Shown here in pieces: positions 1 through 10,291 of a stretch of DNA of 64,000 nt. The stretch covers positions 14,455,771-14,519,770 of the forward strand of contig ML681981.1 of NCBI GenBank assembly GCA_007922195.1. The letters are read 5' to 3'. The DNA is from Podocnemis expansa (lineage: Eukaryota > Chordata > Testudines > Podocnemididae). Made by a program: the position numbers and the translations under genes. A model generated the notes under the pieces. The model searched no databases, was not told the DNA's origin, and was given only the letters and a program-made list of their open reading frames with translations. Position 1 is the stretch's first letter. Every line of letters starts with the position of its first letter.

Positions 1-56
1 AGATGCAGCCCACGAACCTCTTCCACTTGGCCCATGACTGCACTCTGCAGGATGAC

Positions 57-310
57 ACTCTAACAGAGAGTAGTCTCACATATCCAGTGCTCCATGATGC
101 CACAAGAGTGTCAGATCTTACAACATCGAAGAGCACTGGGTGCACAAGACTGTGCTCTGTGACACCACGCTCTCTCTGTTACAGAGAGAGTGTGGTGTCA
201 CAGAGCACAGTTTGTGTACCCAGTGTTCTCTGATGTTGTGAGATCTGTAACAGAGAGAGTGGTATTGTGGAGTGCAATTTCACATACACAGCACGCTGTG
301 ATGCTGTGAG
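57..310. repeat. Alternating inverted and direct ~60-bp repeat units
   Basis: Units starting with TAACAGAGAG or GTTACAGAGAG and ending near AGATC recur about four times, once in the opposite orientation. The clearest pair forms an imperfect palindrome centred at base 180 (arms about 113-179 and 181-247, sharing GTGTCACAGAGCACAG). Copies at about 60-118 and 248-310 are more diverged. It could be the edge of a satellite or a foldback element cut by the window start. I see no coding capacity; the short frames crossing it are chance. Confidence 0.6.
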
Positions 311-330
311 ATTGCCCTTGTATTTTGATT

Positions 331-2080
331 TATGGTATTTATTACCCACTTGAAGTACCTTTAAGTCAAATATGGCCTGCCATAGCAAATGAGTTTGACT
401 CCCTGCTTCAGGGAAAAGGTCATCAACAAAAAATAATGGACCCATCTAGGCTTCAGGTTTCTCTATAGGAAAATGTTGTGCATCTGGTGGTTTACTCATA
501 ATGTCTAGTAAGACTTAATGATTATGTTACACTTAATCATTAATGCAGTGGTCACTAAGCTCCAGTCATTTACTCAAGCCTTTTTATGAAGAGACAGGTA
601 TTTTCTCTATCCCTGTCTTGTTAAAATAACATGGTTTATGTTTTTAAAAAAAAAAAAACTGTGTGCCTTGAAACTTTGGTACTGAGAATATTTTATAAAT
701 GGCTAGAAAAATAAAAAGAAATTGATACCCAGTATCCCTAGACATGGTTGCCAGGATAGGGAAAAAGAAGCATGATTTTTAGAAATCATCTTTTCATTGG
801 TGTCTTGTTGGTTTGCCACACTTTTGTTCCCCTACTACTACTAGGGTTAGTGTTCTGCATATAAAGTGATCATTTTAGTGAACAGTACAGCTCATTGTCT
901 ACTCCATGAAATAAGCAAGACCTTTTTTTTTTTTTTAAGGGAATATCCAGACTTCTGTGTTTCACAGAGTTAATGTGTATTGGGAACACACACACACACA
1001 CACAAACTTCTCTCTCATCATTGGGCAGACTATGCTAAACATAACTGCAAGGGCCATTCTAACACATACAGAAACTTGCATTTTCTTCTGAGAATATCAA
1101 TTTTAAAGTCACATTGTTCTTACTAAGACTCCTAGAATAAAATGCATATTGTCCTTTAATACAATAGGGATCAATGAACCTACTGAACAAAAAGTTCTTT
1201 TGCATGTGGTGTGTCACTTTTCACTTTGATTATCCTTATCTAGGAACAATCAGATTTCTGGAGCTCCTGGCTCAAAATAGTGCTCACAAGCTTTTAATTG
1301 TTACACTGAGAGACCTATCTTTATTTTTGACATGGAACTTTGGAGACAGAATCTGTAGAATTAGTTCTAGAGTCAATCACATCGCAGGATGCACTGAAAG
1401 TAAAGGCATTATGTTTCCTCGGTGTGACAAAGAGTGCCTTGCACCAGATCTGTTGTTTAAAAGTTTTCTCTGTGCCCCTTGAAAACTGATTTTATTGCCT
1501 ATCCCATCGCAAGCTCCCATTAATCAAAAGAATACATACCAAAACAAATCCTTCCTTGTTGCTGGCTGTTCTGTATTGGAACCTTTAGGAAAGAACTTGT
1601 TTTCACAGCTCTGCCCCTTCCTTCTGAAATCTTGTCAATGCTTCAAAAACAAGTACTTGAAACTTATTTAAAATATAGATATAGATATATATTAAACATC
1701 TGTTGAGAACTATTGTGTGGTTTTAGCCTAGCATTACAATCAAATTACATGGCTTTTCCAATACCAAAAGTTTAAATAAACTGCTGGGGCAATTTAGACA
1801 CAACCTTGGGTTAGCATCAGGTAGAAACACACCTCTGTGCTCCGAATGTAGCTCAGGGAGGAGAACTTAAGAATGCCATTTATCTTCATGCTGCAGTGGT
1901 CACACTATCTATGGGATGGGATCCTGTTTTCATTTTATCCCTCTGCCTGATTATTTCTTCTTACAGAATGGTGCCCTTTTACCTTTTCCTTGTATTCCCC
2001 AAAGTTCATTGTTTGTCATCCTGCTTCCCTGCACACCCCCCCCCCCCCGACCAAGCAAAACCCCAGTGGTTCATTTTTTA
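331..2080. other. Non-coding AT-rich stretch
   Basis: No supported gene. It contains short A and T runs (about 645-658 and 923-938), a (CA)n tract at 986-1005 and a C run near 2035-2048. The short open frames here (for example 1174-1482) have no recognisable domain, no start context and no splice-linked partner. Confidence 0.6.
986..1005. repeat. (CA)n microsatellite
   Basis: An uninterrupted AC dinucleotide run of about 20 bases. Confidence 0.9.
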
Positions 2081-2083
2081 GTG

Positions 2084-2262
2084 GAGTGGTTCTCAACCTT
2101 TTGCAGGTCACAACACATTTGATGGCATATTGCAACCCTGCAGGACACATCAGCCCAACCCACTCCAGCCTGAATTCAGCCACTTCCCTGGCTCTCCCCA
2201 ACACACTTACCAATATGTGGTGACACAGTACTATGTCGCAGCACAGTGGTTGAGAACCACTG
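2084..2262. mobile_element. Non-autonomous hAT-like DNA transposon (CAGTGGTT family)
   Basis: The ends are inverted copies of each other: AGTGGTTCTCAACC at the left and GGTTGAGAACCACT at the right. Length is about 180 bp with no open frame of its own. The flanks TTTTAGTG and TTCCAGTG match at 6 of 8 positions, fitting an aged 8-bp target duplication typical of hAT elements. Related copies lie at 18720, 28914 and 34765. Confidence 0.7.
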
Positions 2263-2548
2263 TTCCAGTGGGTGCTCCATTCGTGTTGTCTCAGTATATA
2301 AATGGGGCTTCTATTGCATTGACTTAAAATGTTTAATTTATATTTTTACAAAGACATGCATCTTACTGCCTGTTTTTTATCTCTTTGGTGCCAACAGACT
2401 TTAGAATATATTTCCAGTATATGCATACAACGCTTAAAATATATATCTTGCAATGAATATGAAGATGACTGACACAGGCTTTTATTAGACACCTCATGTG
2501 ACATAATTTATGGATAAATACCATGAACATGGTGTGCTAGGTGTAGGG

Positions 2549-2716
2549 AGACAAAGTGAGTGAGCTAATATCTTTTATTGGATCAACATCTGTTGATGAG
2601 AGACACAAGTTCTTGAGTTTACACAGAATCTGAAGATGAGCTCTATAAACTCAAACACGTTCCTCTCACCAACAGAAGCTGTTTCACTAAAAGATATTAC
2701 CTCACCCATTGTCTCT
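2549..2716. repeat. Foldback (inverted-dimer) repeat
   Basis: The left half, reading AATATCTTTTATTGGAT and then TGTTGATGAGAG, recurs in the right half as its reverse complement (CTCTCACCAACAGAAG, then AAAAGATATTACCTCACCC). The arms are about 80 bp and imperfect. The sequence type is a familiar dispersed repeat of reptile genomes, but I cannot assign a family name. Confidence 0.6.
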
Positions 2717-3380
2717 TATATTCTTGGGCCAAAGTGGCTACAGCTATATTAGATATTACCTAATGAGTTTAATCAGGTCTTTTAGTAGTTGCTGTTACAC
2801 AATAGTGAACCCCGTGGTTGGCATTGAGAGATTCTGAGCACAACATGTTAAGGGAGCAGAATTCCTGTTTTTTCCCTCATGGAGCAACTTCCCTTTGCTG
2901 TGGAATAATTTCCTTTGAAATGCCACAACTTGACCCTCCAGTCTGTTTTCATATATACAGATTACATGTAGGAGAGAATGAATCCCTGATTTATAGAGCT
3001 CATTTGGAATTTGCCAGCAAATGTATTTTCTTGGCAAGATGGTAGTTTGTCAAAACTGGAAGTGTTTGCTTGAAAGAGTTGATTTTGGCAAATTGCTGCA
3101 TTTCAAAACTTTGAGAAAGAATGTTTTGAAATTCTGAAAACATCCTGTTTCAACATTTTTTAAATGGTTTTGTTTCTTGTTTTAAAATGATGTCAGTTTT
3201 ACATTTTTATATTTCTTTGCGCCATTTAGACCCTTTTCAAAAACACTGTAAATACCCTTTTCATATATTTTAGATAATTATTATCCTCAATTTATAATGT
3301 ATTTTGTTCCTTTTGATATACACATCAATTTGTTATTAGAGGATTGCTCATAACTGCTGGTCTTTGTCTGTGACTCATAG
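2717..3380. other. Non-coding AT-rich stretch
   Basis: No gene or named repeat recognised. Overlapping frames on both strands at 2795-3045 are shadows of each other without domain content. Confidence 0.5.
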
Positions 3381-4254
3381 CAGTTACTTTGATGGCCGCC
3401 CCTCCCAGGCCATCATTAAAGTACATAGAACGTGTGAAGTGAACAATGGCTCCTTCACCTTAACTAGATGGCCCCCCTTGAACTCAACTGGATGGCCATT
3501 ACCACCCTGGGGGCCCATTGTTTTGCAGGGCTTGGTGTAGGTGGGCTCTGCCTAACTGCAAGGTCCTGCAGGGCATGACTCATACCCCCATTGTTCCCCG
3601 CATTCCCTGTAATCAGGGAAAGGCGGGAAATAGTCTTTAAAAGCTGAGGTTCTGGGGTGCTCAGGCAGGATGGTTTTCAACATCTCTCCTGGCCTGAGCA
3701 ACCAGAAGCTGCCTCCTCCGCTCACGAGTTCCCCCTAGAGCGTATCCACGAGTTACCCCCACGAGTTACTGCCGGCCGATTACGAGTCTCCTCCAGCCTG
3801 TAAAGCTGTTACCCTTGCTGCTAGGAGTGCTAAGAGTCTGCCCTGCAACCTCTCTCTAAGAAAAAAGTTATTCTATTTTTTTAGGGCTGCTTTAAAACTG
3901 CTTTCCCCAGCTTTACAAGCTTGCGTGTGTACCTTTCTGTTTGCTTGCAGCTCCAGTTTGTGTTAGGAGCTCCCCGTGTCTGTAACTGCTTCTTGCTACT
4001 TTGTATCACCCAGTGTATCTCTTTTCCTCCTGGGTTGTTTGAACTTGCTTTAAGAGTATTGTGTTTTGCAACATTGTATAGAGTTAATTGGTAGCCTTAG
4101 AAGTCTTAAGTTAGCTGTTAAGATTGTTTCCTTTAGTTCCGAGCCTTTAGAATTGTTTGGTTAAGTTGCCTTTGCCCTCCCCTCTGTAACCTCCCCAACT
4201 TAAATAAACCTCTCTCTCTTTAACTTTACTTGCTCCCTCTTCATTTCTGGGATC
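3380..4254. other. Unclassified segment, possibly LTR-like
   Basis: Composition changes from the AT-rich left flank to a moderately GC-rich, pyrimidine-rich sequence. It ends with an AATAAA (about 4204-4209) followed by a CT-rich run. This resembles the R/U5-side layout of some LTRs or an untranslated leader, but no TG...CA ends, primer-binding site or second copy is visible. It abuts a C-rich block and then the DIRS remnant. The class is a guess. Confidence 0.3.
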
Positions 4255-4870
4255 CCTGGTGCGCTTCAACTTTCCTTCTGTCCCTGTGGCTCCCCGCTCC
4301 CCCCGCCCCGCTACCCTTGTGGCTCTCTGCGGCTCCTGAGCCGCTCCCGCGGCCGCCATCGGTTCCCCCGATCCCCGCCGGACTCTCTAGCGGCCCCGCC
4401 ACTTTTTCCCCAGCTCCTGCGGCAGCCCGCCAGCCCTCCCCGTCCTCCGCCGCTTCCTGCGGCTCCCGGCTCCCGAGCCGCTCCTACGGCCGCCCTTCCT
4501 GCCCCGGCTGCCAGCCGTTCTTCCCCACCCCCTGCCCCCGGCTCCTGAGCCGCTCCCGTATCTGCTGCCTTCCTGCGGCTCCCGCTCTCCTGCGGCTCCC
4601 CGCGGGCTCCCCGCCCTTACTGCGGCTCCTCCGCCGCTTTCCGCGGCACCCCGGGTCCCAGCCGCTTTTCTGCAGCATGCCAGGCTCTCCAGCGGCGCTC
4701 CCGCTTTCTTTGCGGCTCCCGAGCCGCTCCCGCGGCCACTGCTGCTTCCCCTGAACTTCTGCCCTCCCCGCCAGCAGCTTCCCCCGAACACCTTCTGCCT
4801 TCCCTACCATTTTGCCCTCCTCTGCTTCCCTCACAAACCCCTGAATCCCCTTTCAGCCCCTCCTGCTTCT
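4255..4870. repeat. Very GC-rich low-complexity block
   Basis: Repeated short phrases such as CTGCGGCTCC and GAGCCGCTCCCGCGG recur at irregular spacing, giving long open frames on both strands with Pro/Ser/Arg/Gly-rich translations. Such frames are expected from GC richness alone. The block may be a diverged minisatellite or the leader of a retroelement; no protein domain is recognisable. Confidence 0.5.
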
Positions 4871-5400
4871 CCCCATTGCCCACACTCCCACGCACCTACA
4901 GCCCCTCTCCTGCCTCTGCCCCCTTACCCCAACCCCCAAGCACCTCCTCACCCCGCTGCCTTTCGACACCCCCCCCCCACTTGCCTTTACTCCTCTTCAC
5001 AGGCCCCAGCTTCCCTGCTACTTATCTTCTCTGCCACTGCGGCACACTAATTTGCATTGTACCCCCCCCCTTTTCCTATAGCATGTTAACATAGCCTTTA
5101 GGTTATAGTGAGTAGGGCTATAGTGTTAGTAGGTTAGTTGAAGAACCCCATTGTTCCCCAACCTGTCCCCACTCCCAAAAGTTAGGTACCCCCCAACACT
5201 TTACAGAAACCACTGTGACAAACACGACATACACCGACCACTGCTCACCTTACCCTATACTCATTTTAATAAAGTGTACCCCAGATCCACCCCGTACCCC
5301 ACGGGTGCAGTGGTTGCCCCCCAAGATCCTCAAATCTTCGAACCTGCTGGCAGGGTCAGTCTTCTGGCATTGCAATTAAAAAAAAGAGTATTAAAATATG
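4871..5400. other. C-rich leader-like non-coding segment
   Basis: The segment is a C-rich, CCCC-punctuated sequence with an AATAAA near 5266-5271. It lies immediately upstream of the DIRS Gag remnant and may be part of that element or of the unclassified segment to its left. No domain is visible. Confidence 0.3.
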
Positions 5401-5489
5401 TTTTGAACATACAGATTTACACACAGAACCCCACTCAAGATGAAGTTTTTTCATCCCAATAAAGGGGTGAAGGGAGAAAAGCCCAAACA

Positions 5490-5765
5490 GTGGACCTCCT
5501 AACTTTGAGAGTGCCCCTTCAACACAAATTGTACAAAATATTACAGGCATCAGGTTCCAATAAATTAGCTCTACCCATAGACGAGGGCATAATGGAACCT
5601 GCAATGGAAATATGGCAAGCCCCTGCTTCTGCGCCTCCATCAAATAAGAAAACTGACAAAAAGTACTTTATTGCCCCAAGGGGTAATGAATTCTTGTTTA
5701 ATCACCCGCAACCAAATTCACTTGTGATTGAGGCGGCTAATCAACGAACCAGACAATCATATTGA
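5490..5765 (+). pseudogene. DIRS Gag fragment
   Basis: The 91-residue frame contains LALPIDEGIMEPAMEIWQ, then a Lys-rich stretch (KKTDKKYF) and FLFNHPQPNSLV. These blocks are characteristic of the C-terminal region of Gag-like proteins of vertebrate DIRS elements. It ends at a TGA (5763-5765), but the same frame continues past it with recognisable Gag sequence (GRKVSTSAVLQFR, about 5811-5849). The stop is therefore probably a disabling mutation rather than the natural end. The upstream half of Gag is not present. Confidence 0.7.
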
Positions 5766-5834
5766 AAGACCAACCCCACTAATAGGGAAGATAGGAAACT
5801 AGACACCCATGGGAGAAAGGTTTCTACTTCAGCA

Positions 5835-6761
5835 GTGCTTCAGTTCAGAGTCGCAAACTATACCACCTTGCTCTCAAACTACAATCACGAGTTATACACC
5901 AAACTAACCGAATTTATTTCACAAGACCTAAGCTTCAAGGACAAGCTATGCCCATTTCTCCACCAATGGCAAGCTGTTACATCCAACAAATGGGTAATAG
6001 TTGTCGTCCAAAAGGGTTATTCTATTCCCTTCCTATCCAAACCAAAACCCCAACCCCCTTTCCCGTCCCTTTTCAGGGACCCCACTCACGTACGGCACCT
6101 GCATGTCGAGATTCATCACCTTCTTCAGATTGGTGCGATTGAACAGGCCCCAAGAAATCACATGGGAACGGGTTTCTATTCCCCATATTTTCTAACCCAA
6201 AAGAAAACGGGGGGTTGGAAGCCGATATTAGATCTCAGGCATCTAAACGGATACATCCAAGTAAAGAGGTTCAGGATGGTGACTTTGCCCAACATACTCT
6301 CTTCCCTCCATTGGGGAGATCGGTTGGCCTCCCTCGATTTAGAAGATGCGTACTTTCATATCCCAATACGTCCACCACATCGTAGATTCCTTCAGTTCAT
6401 GTTTCTCAATCATCATTACCAGTACAAGGTGCTTCCCTTTGGACTGTGCACGGCGCTGAGGGTCTTTTCCAAGGTTATGGCCCTGGTTGTCACCTTCCTG
6501 TGCAAATGGCAGATTGCCATATTCCCATACCTAGACAACTTTCTTGTGAAGGCTTCCACGCAACAAGAGGCCAAGTGGGCGATCGATACAACAGTCAATC
6601 TCTTCCGTTCATTGGGCCTGACTATAAATTTCACCAAATCATGCCTGAAACCAGTGCAGGAAATACACTTCATCGGGGCTCGTATTCACACACCATCAAC
6701 GAAAGCCTCTCTCACCGGCTGGGGAGCACACCTCCAGGACATGACGGCACAGGACAAATAG
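5835..6761 (+). pseudogene. DIRS Gag tail joined to reverse transcriptase
   Basis: The first ~30 residues still belong to Gag (LQFRVANYTTLLSNYNHELY). RT sequence follows, beginning near LCPFLHQWQAV, which suggests an internal deletion joined the two. RT blocks visible are GWKPILDLRHLN, SLDLEDAYFHIPI (first catalytic Asp kept) and KVLPFGLCTAL. The active-site box reads YLDN where YLDD is expected, so a catalytic Asp is lost. RNase H starts at ASLTGWGAHL, and the residue before it is Lys (TKAS) where TDAS is usual. The frame stops at 6759-6761 and continues in phase beyond it. Confidence 0.8.
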
Positions 6762-6767
6762 CATCCA

Positions 6768-7490
6768 GTGGACAATCGCGCCCACATAAATCTGCTCAAA
6801 CTAAGAGCACTAGTAAAAGCCTGTCAGCGATTCCTACCAGCAATCTCGGGGAAAACAGTCAGAATCCGCACCGACAACAGGATGTGCATGTTCTACATAA
6901 ATCGCCAGGGGGGGACCAGATCCCAAGCCCTCTGCCTAGACGCGATGAAATTATGGGATCTATGCATACACCATGCAATATACCTCCTTGTGGAATACCT
7001 CCCTGGCAAGGACAACACCCTAGCGGACTCCCTGAGTCGCTCCTTTCCCATCCATCATGAATGGGAAAAATGCTCCAACATTTTACAAGCAGTCTTTCAA
7101 CAATGGGGCCTCCCCGATATTGATCTATTCACCTCCGAGGACAACAAGAAGTGCCCCAGCTTTTGCTCCCAAGCAGGAAAGGGTCGCAACTCATCCAGCG
7201 ATGCCTTCCTTTGCCATTGCGGCAACAAACTCTGCTATGCCTTTCCCCCAATACCATTGATCCCAAAGATTTTCCACAAAATCCAGCAGAACAGTGCACG
7301 CGTAATCTTAATAGCACCCGCATGGCCACACCAGCCGTGGTACAGTCTTCTCCACATATTGTCTGTAGCGCATCCCATCACCCTTCCCCTTGTTCCCGAT
7401 CTCCTCTCACAGCGCTGCAGAACCCGCCTTCGTACTTACCTGGACAGACTCCACCTAGTGACATGGAACCTCGATGGTTCACTAATCTAG
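6768..7490 (+). pseudogene. DIRS RNase H domain and downstream region
   Basis: The frame is in phase with the RT frame upstream. It contains INLLKLRAL (the usual catalytic Glu of INLLELRA is Lys here), RTDNRMCMFYINRQGG (Asp kept) and YLPGKDNTLADSLSR (final Asp kept). Downstream residues DIDLFTSEDNKKCPSF match the linker that follows RNase H in DIRS polyproteins. With two changed catalytic positions, the domain is not expected to be active. Confidence 0.75.
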
Positions 7491-8534
7491 AGAATCGCTG
7501 CTCCCATAGAGTCAGACACATACTACTGAATAGGGGAAAACCTGCCACACGGAACACTTACCTCCAGAAGTGGAATCGTTTTTCCTCCTGGTGCGCACGA
7601 TGATCCATCACCGTGGACACAGTGCCTCTTCTGTTGGTCTTAGAGTATCTCATAGATCTGAAAGAAACAAACATCTCAGTTAATACAGTTAGAGTACATT
7701 TTGCCTCTCTGCCTTCCACGAACCAATAGACGGCAACTCACTCTTTGCTCACCGTACCTTCAAACGCTTCATGCTCAGCTTACAGAACCTTTACCCATAA
7801 ATTCGGCCACCTGCTATTCCATGGGACCTTACAAGGGTACTTAAAACATTAATGGGGCCTCCCTTTGAGCCGTTAGCCACAGCTACTTTATTACATCTGT
7901 CCATGAAGGTGGCCTTCCTAGTGGCAATTACCTCGGCTCGATGGGTGGGAGAGATAGCCGCTCTTATGGCGCATCCTCCGTACACTATCTTTTACAAGGA
8001 CAAGGTCTCCTTGCGCCCTCACCCGCAATTCAACCCCAAGATCTCATCATCATTCCATCTCAACCAAACCATCAACCTACCAGTCTTTTATCCCAAGATG
8101 CACGCAACACCGCAACAAAGGGCACTTCACACCCTTGATGTCAGGCAGGCACTCTCCTATTACCTCAAACGCACAAAACCTTTTAGAAAGACCCCACGCT
8201 TATTCATTTCCACTGCTGAACACTCTCAGGGTCAACCCATCTCAAAGCGGAGGTTATCCACCTGGATCTCATCCTCTGTTAGGGCTGCCTATGACATCTC
8301 ACAATCAGCTCCACCTGATTCGATCCGCTCGCACTCTACCAGATCTATGGCATCCTCCATTGCCTTTCTAACAAAGGTTCCAATCCATGTTATCTGCCAG
8401 GCGGCAACCTGGTCCTCTACCGACACCTTTGCTAGGCATTATGCTCTGGAACAACTTTCCTCCATGGATACGGCACTCAGGCAAGCAGTATTAAACTCAG
8501 TCCAAACATGGCAACCCGAAGTACCCACCTCCGG
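7490..8534 (+). pseudogene. DIRS tyrosine recombinase, frameshifted
   Basis: The N-terminal core-binding part (VRHILLNRGKPATRNTYLQK) lies in frame 2, up to a stop near 7603. The catalytic part reads from about 7852 in frame 1, with stops between the two parts. Box II is intact (SHSTRSM, an H-x-x-R arrangement), followed by CQAATWSSTDTFARHY with the nucleophilic Tyr. In box I the motif reads ARWVGEI where I expect ARRVGEI, so the catalytic Arg appears changed to Trp by one base. It resembles phage-integrase-fold recombinases used by DIRS elements to insert circular DNA. The 3' end is lost at about 8534. Confidence 0.8.
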
Positions 8535-8552
8535 TCACAGAATCATAGAATC
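8535..8552 (-). repeat. CR1 3'-tail-like remnant
   Basis: AGAATCATAGAATCCTAG is the reverse complement of the ATTCTATGATTCT repeats that end CR1 LINEs. It starts exactly where DIRS homology stops. The CR1 ORF2 piece on the same strand at 9322-9590 may belong to the same insertion, split by the MITE and the assembly gap. Confidence 0.5.
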
Positions 8553-8735
8553 CTAGGCTGTGTTCACACACACAGGGTTATTTCGAAACAAGTTGTGTCG
8601 AAACAACTTGTTTCGAAACAACACCTTATTTCGAAATATCTTATTTCGAATTAACAAAATGTTAATTCGAAATAAGAAAAAAAGCGGGAAACGAAATAGC
8701 AAGTTCACAGTGTGAACATGCTATTTCGTTACCCC
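8553..8735. mobile_element. Partial MITE with TTTCGAAA-rich interior
   Basis: It starts with GCTGTGTTCACACA, the terminal sequence also found at both ends of the complete copy at 13623-13994, and is rich in TTTCGAAA phrases. It contains a perfect hairpin (16-bp arms 8640-8655 and 8661-8676, 5-base loop) and a second near-palindrome at about 8693-8729. The right end is not seen before GC-rich sequence and the gap. Class is not assigned. Confidence 0.6.
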
Positions 8736-8921
8736 TGGGGGTGAGCCGCTGCTGGCTCACCCTGCAGCCCCAGAAAGGGGGCTGCAGGCACCAGCAGGGG
8801 GTGAGCCGCTGCGGGGTGGCTCAGCCCCCCCACCAGAGCTGCCCCCAGACCCCGCTGGCGGGTCGGGGGCGCGGGGCTGAGCCCGCAGCCGGGGCTGCTC
8901 CCCAGACCCCGCCAGCGGGTC
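8736..8921. repeat. GC-rich tandem-like sequence at gap edge
   Basis: The phrases CAGACCCCGC and GTGAGCCGCTGC recur. The sequence runs directly into the gap, which suggests the assembly failed in a GC-rich tandem repeat. Confidence 0.6.
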
Positions 8922-9321
8922 NNNNNNNNNNNNNNNNNNNNNNNNNNNNNNNNNNNNNNNNNNNNNNNNNNNNNNNNNNNNNNNNNNNNNNNNNNNNNNN
9001 NNNNNNNNNNNNNNNNNNNNNNNNNNNNNNNNNNNNNNNNNNNNNNNNNNNNNNNNNNNNNNNNNNNNNNNNNNNNNNNNNNNNNNNNNNNNNNNNNNNN
9101 NNNNNNNNNNNNNNNNNNNNNNNNNNNNNNNNNNNNNNNNNNNNNNNNNNNNNNNNNNNNNNNNNNNNNNNNNNNNNNNNNNNNNNNNNNNNNNNNNNNN
9201 NNNNNNNNNNNNNNNNNNNNNNNNNNNNNNNNNNNNNNNNNNNNNNNNNNNNNNNNNNNNNNNNNNNNNNNNNNNNNNNNNNNNNNNNNNNNNNNNNNNN
9301 NNNNNNNNNNNNNNNNNNNNN
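8922..9321. other. Assembly gap (400 N)
   Basis: An uninterrupted run of 400 undetermined bases. The round number suggests an estimated or default size. Any open frame crossing it is meaningless. Confidence 1.
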
Positions 9322-9590
9322 TGGTTGCCCTCCTCTGAACTCTCTCTAGCATGTCCCTGTCCTTTTTGTAGTGGGGAGCCCAAAACTGAACACAGTATTC
9401 TAGATGTGGCCTCACCAGTGCAGAATAGAGGGGAATGATCACATCCCTTGATCTGCTGGTAATACTTCTTTTGATGCAGCCCAGTATGCCATTGGCCTTT
9501 TTGGCAGCAAGAGCACACTGCTGACTCATATCTAGCTTCCCATCCACCATGACCCCCAGGTCCTTTTGAAGCGAGCTGCTTACGTGCTCC
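9322..9590 (-). pseudogene. CR1 LINE ORF2 C-terminal fragment
   Basis: Read on the minus strand it gives [14 protein letters not shown], then [20 protein letters not shown] and [18 protein letters not shown]. These are the conserved C-terminal blocks of the CR1 reverse-transcriptase polyprotein. It is truncated at the gap on one side and by inverted DIRS sequence on the other. Confidence 0.85.
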
Positions 9591-10287
9591 CGACATGCTC
9601 CACTTCGGGTGCGTGAGTGGCACTGCACTTTAGATCGGAGATTTCACAGCAGTGGCTCAGATAGTGGAGAGAGGAGGCAATTGCGGCGTCCAGCGCTCCC
9701 TCCCACCGCTGGTGACGTCAGCAGCTCGCTCTCTCCACTATGCTCTCCTCAGTTCCCTTCTACTACGAACACTGCCTGTAGAAACAAAAGGAGCATTTCA
9801 AAGTAGAGGAGAGGAGGGCGGGTAGTGAAGCATTTTGGGAGCACGCATCTTGAAGAACTTCGGCTACTGCATGAAGGTGAGTAACCTCCATTTCTTCGAC
9901 GAGAAGTGCTCCCAACTGCTCTACTCTGGATGACTGTCTAGCAGTTATCATGACCGGAGGTGGGTACTTTGGGTTCCCATGTTCGGACTGAGTTTAGTAC
10001 TGCTTGCCTGAGTGCTGTATCCATGGAGGAAAGTTGTTCCAGAGCATAATGCTTAGCAAAGGTGTTGGTAGAGGACCAGGTTGCCGCCTGGCAGATAACG
10101 TGGATTGGAACCTTCATTAGAAAGGCAATGGAGGATGCCATAGATCTGGTAGAGTGCGAGCGGATCGAATCAGGTGGAGCTGATTGTGAGATGTCATAGG
10201 CAGCCCTAACAGAGGATGAGATCCAGGTGGATAACCTCCGCTTCGAGATGGGTTGACCCTGAGTGTTCAGCAGTGGAAACGAATAAT
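9591..10287 (-). mobile_element. Inverted 3' fragment of a second DIRS element
   Basis: The minus strand encodes the recombinase C-terminal half (9938-10291), with SHSTRSM and CQAATWSSTNTFAKHY, matching the element at 5400-8534 with about six differences over some 104 residues. After the recombinase stop it continues through a GC-rich 3' region to about 9600, the part missing from the first copy. Its 5' end is cut at about 10287. The opposite orientation shows a separate insertion or a rearranged piece. Confidence 0.75.
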
Positions 10288-10291
10288 GCAT

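Larger units (their letters stand above)
5400..8534 (+). mobile_element. DIRS-type tyrosine-recombinase retrotransposon, decayed
   Basis: Consecutive pieces give a Gag C-terminal region (about 5490-5930), reverse transcriptase (about 5940-6690), RNase H (about 6700-7050) and a tyrosine recombinase (about 7490-8534). This order, with a tyrosine recombinase instead of a DDE integrase and no aspartic protease, defines the DIRS order. The Gag, RT and RNase H pieces lie in one reading frame broken by in-frame stops at 5763-5765 and 6759-6761. The recombinase is in two other frames separated by stops and a shift. The 5' part of gag is missing, and the 3' end is cut at about 8534 where a CR1-tail-like sequence begins. 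Confidence 0.85.

Noticed and set aside
4230..4895. Pro/Ser-rich and Arg/Gly-rich frames on both strands
   Set aside because: Low-complexity DNA produces them; no start context or splice evidence.
8729..9628. Frames of about 300 residues crossing the gap
   Set aside because: Most of the translation is undetermined sequence; only the CR1 piece at 9322-9590 is real.
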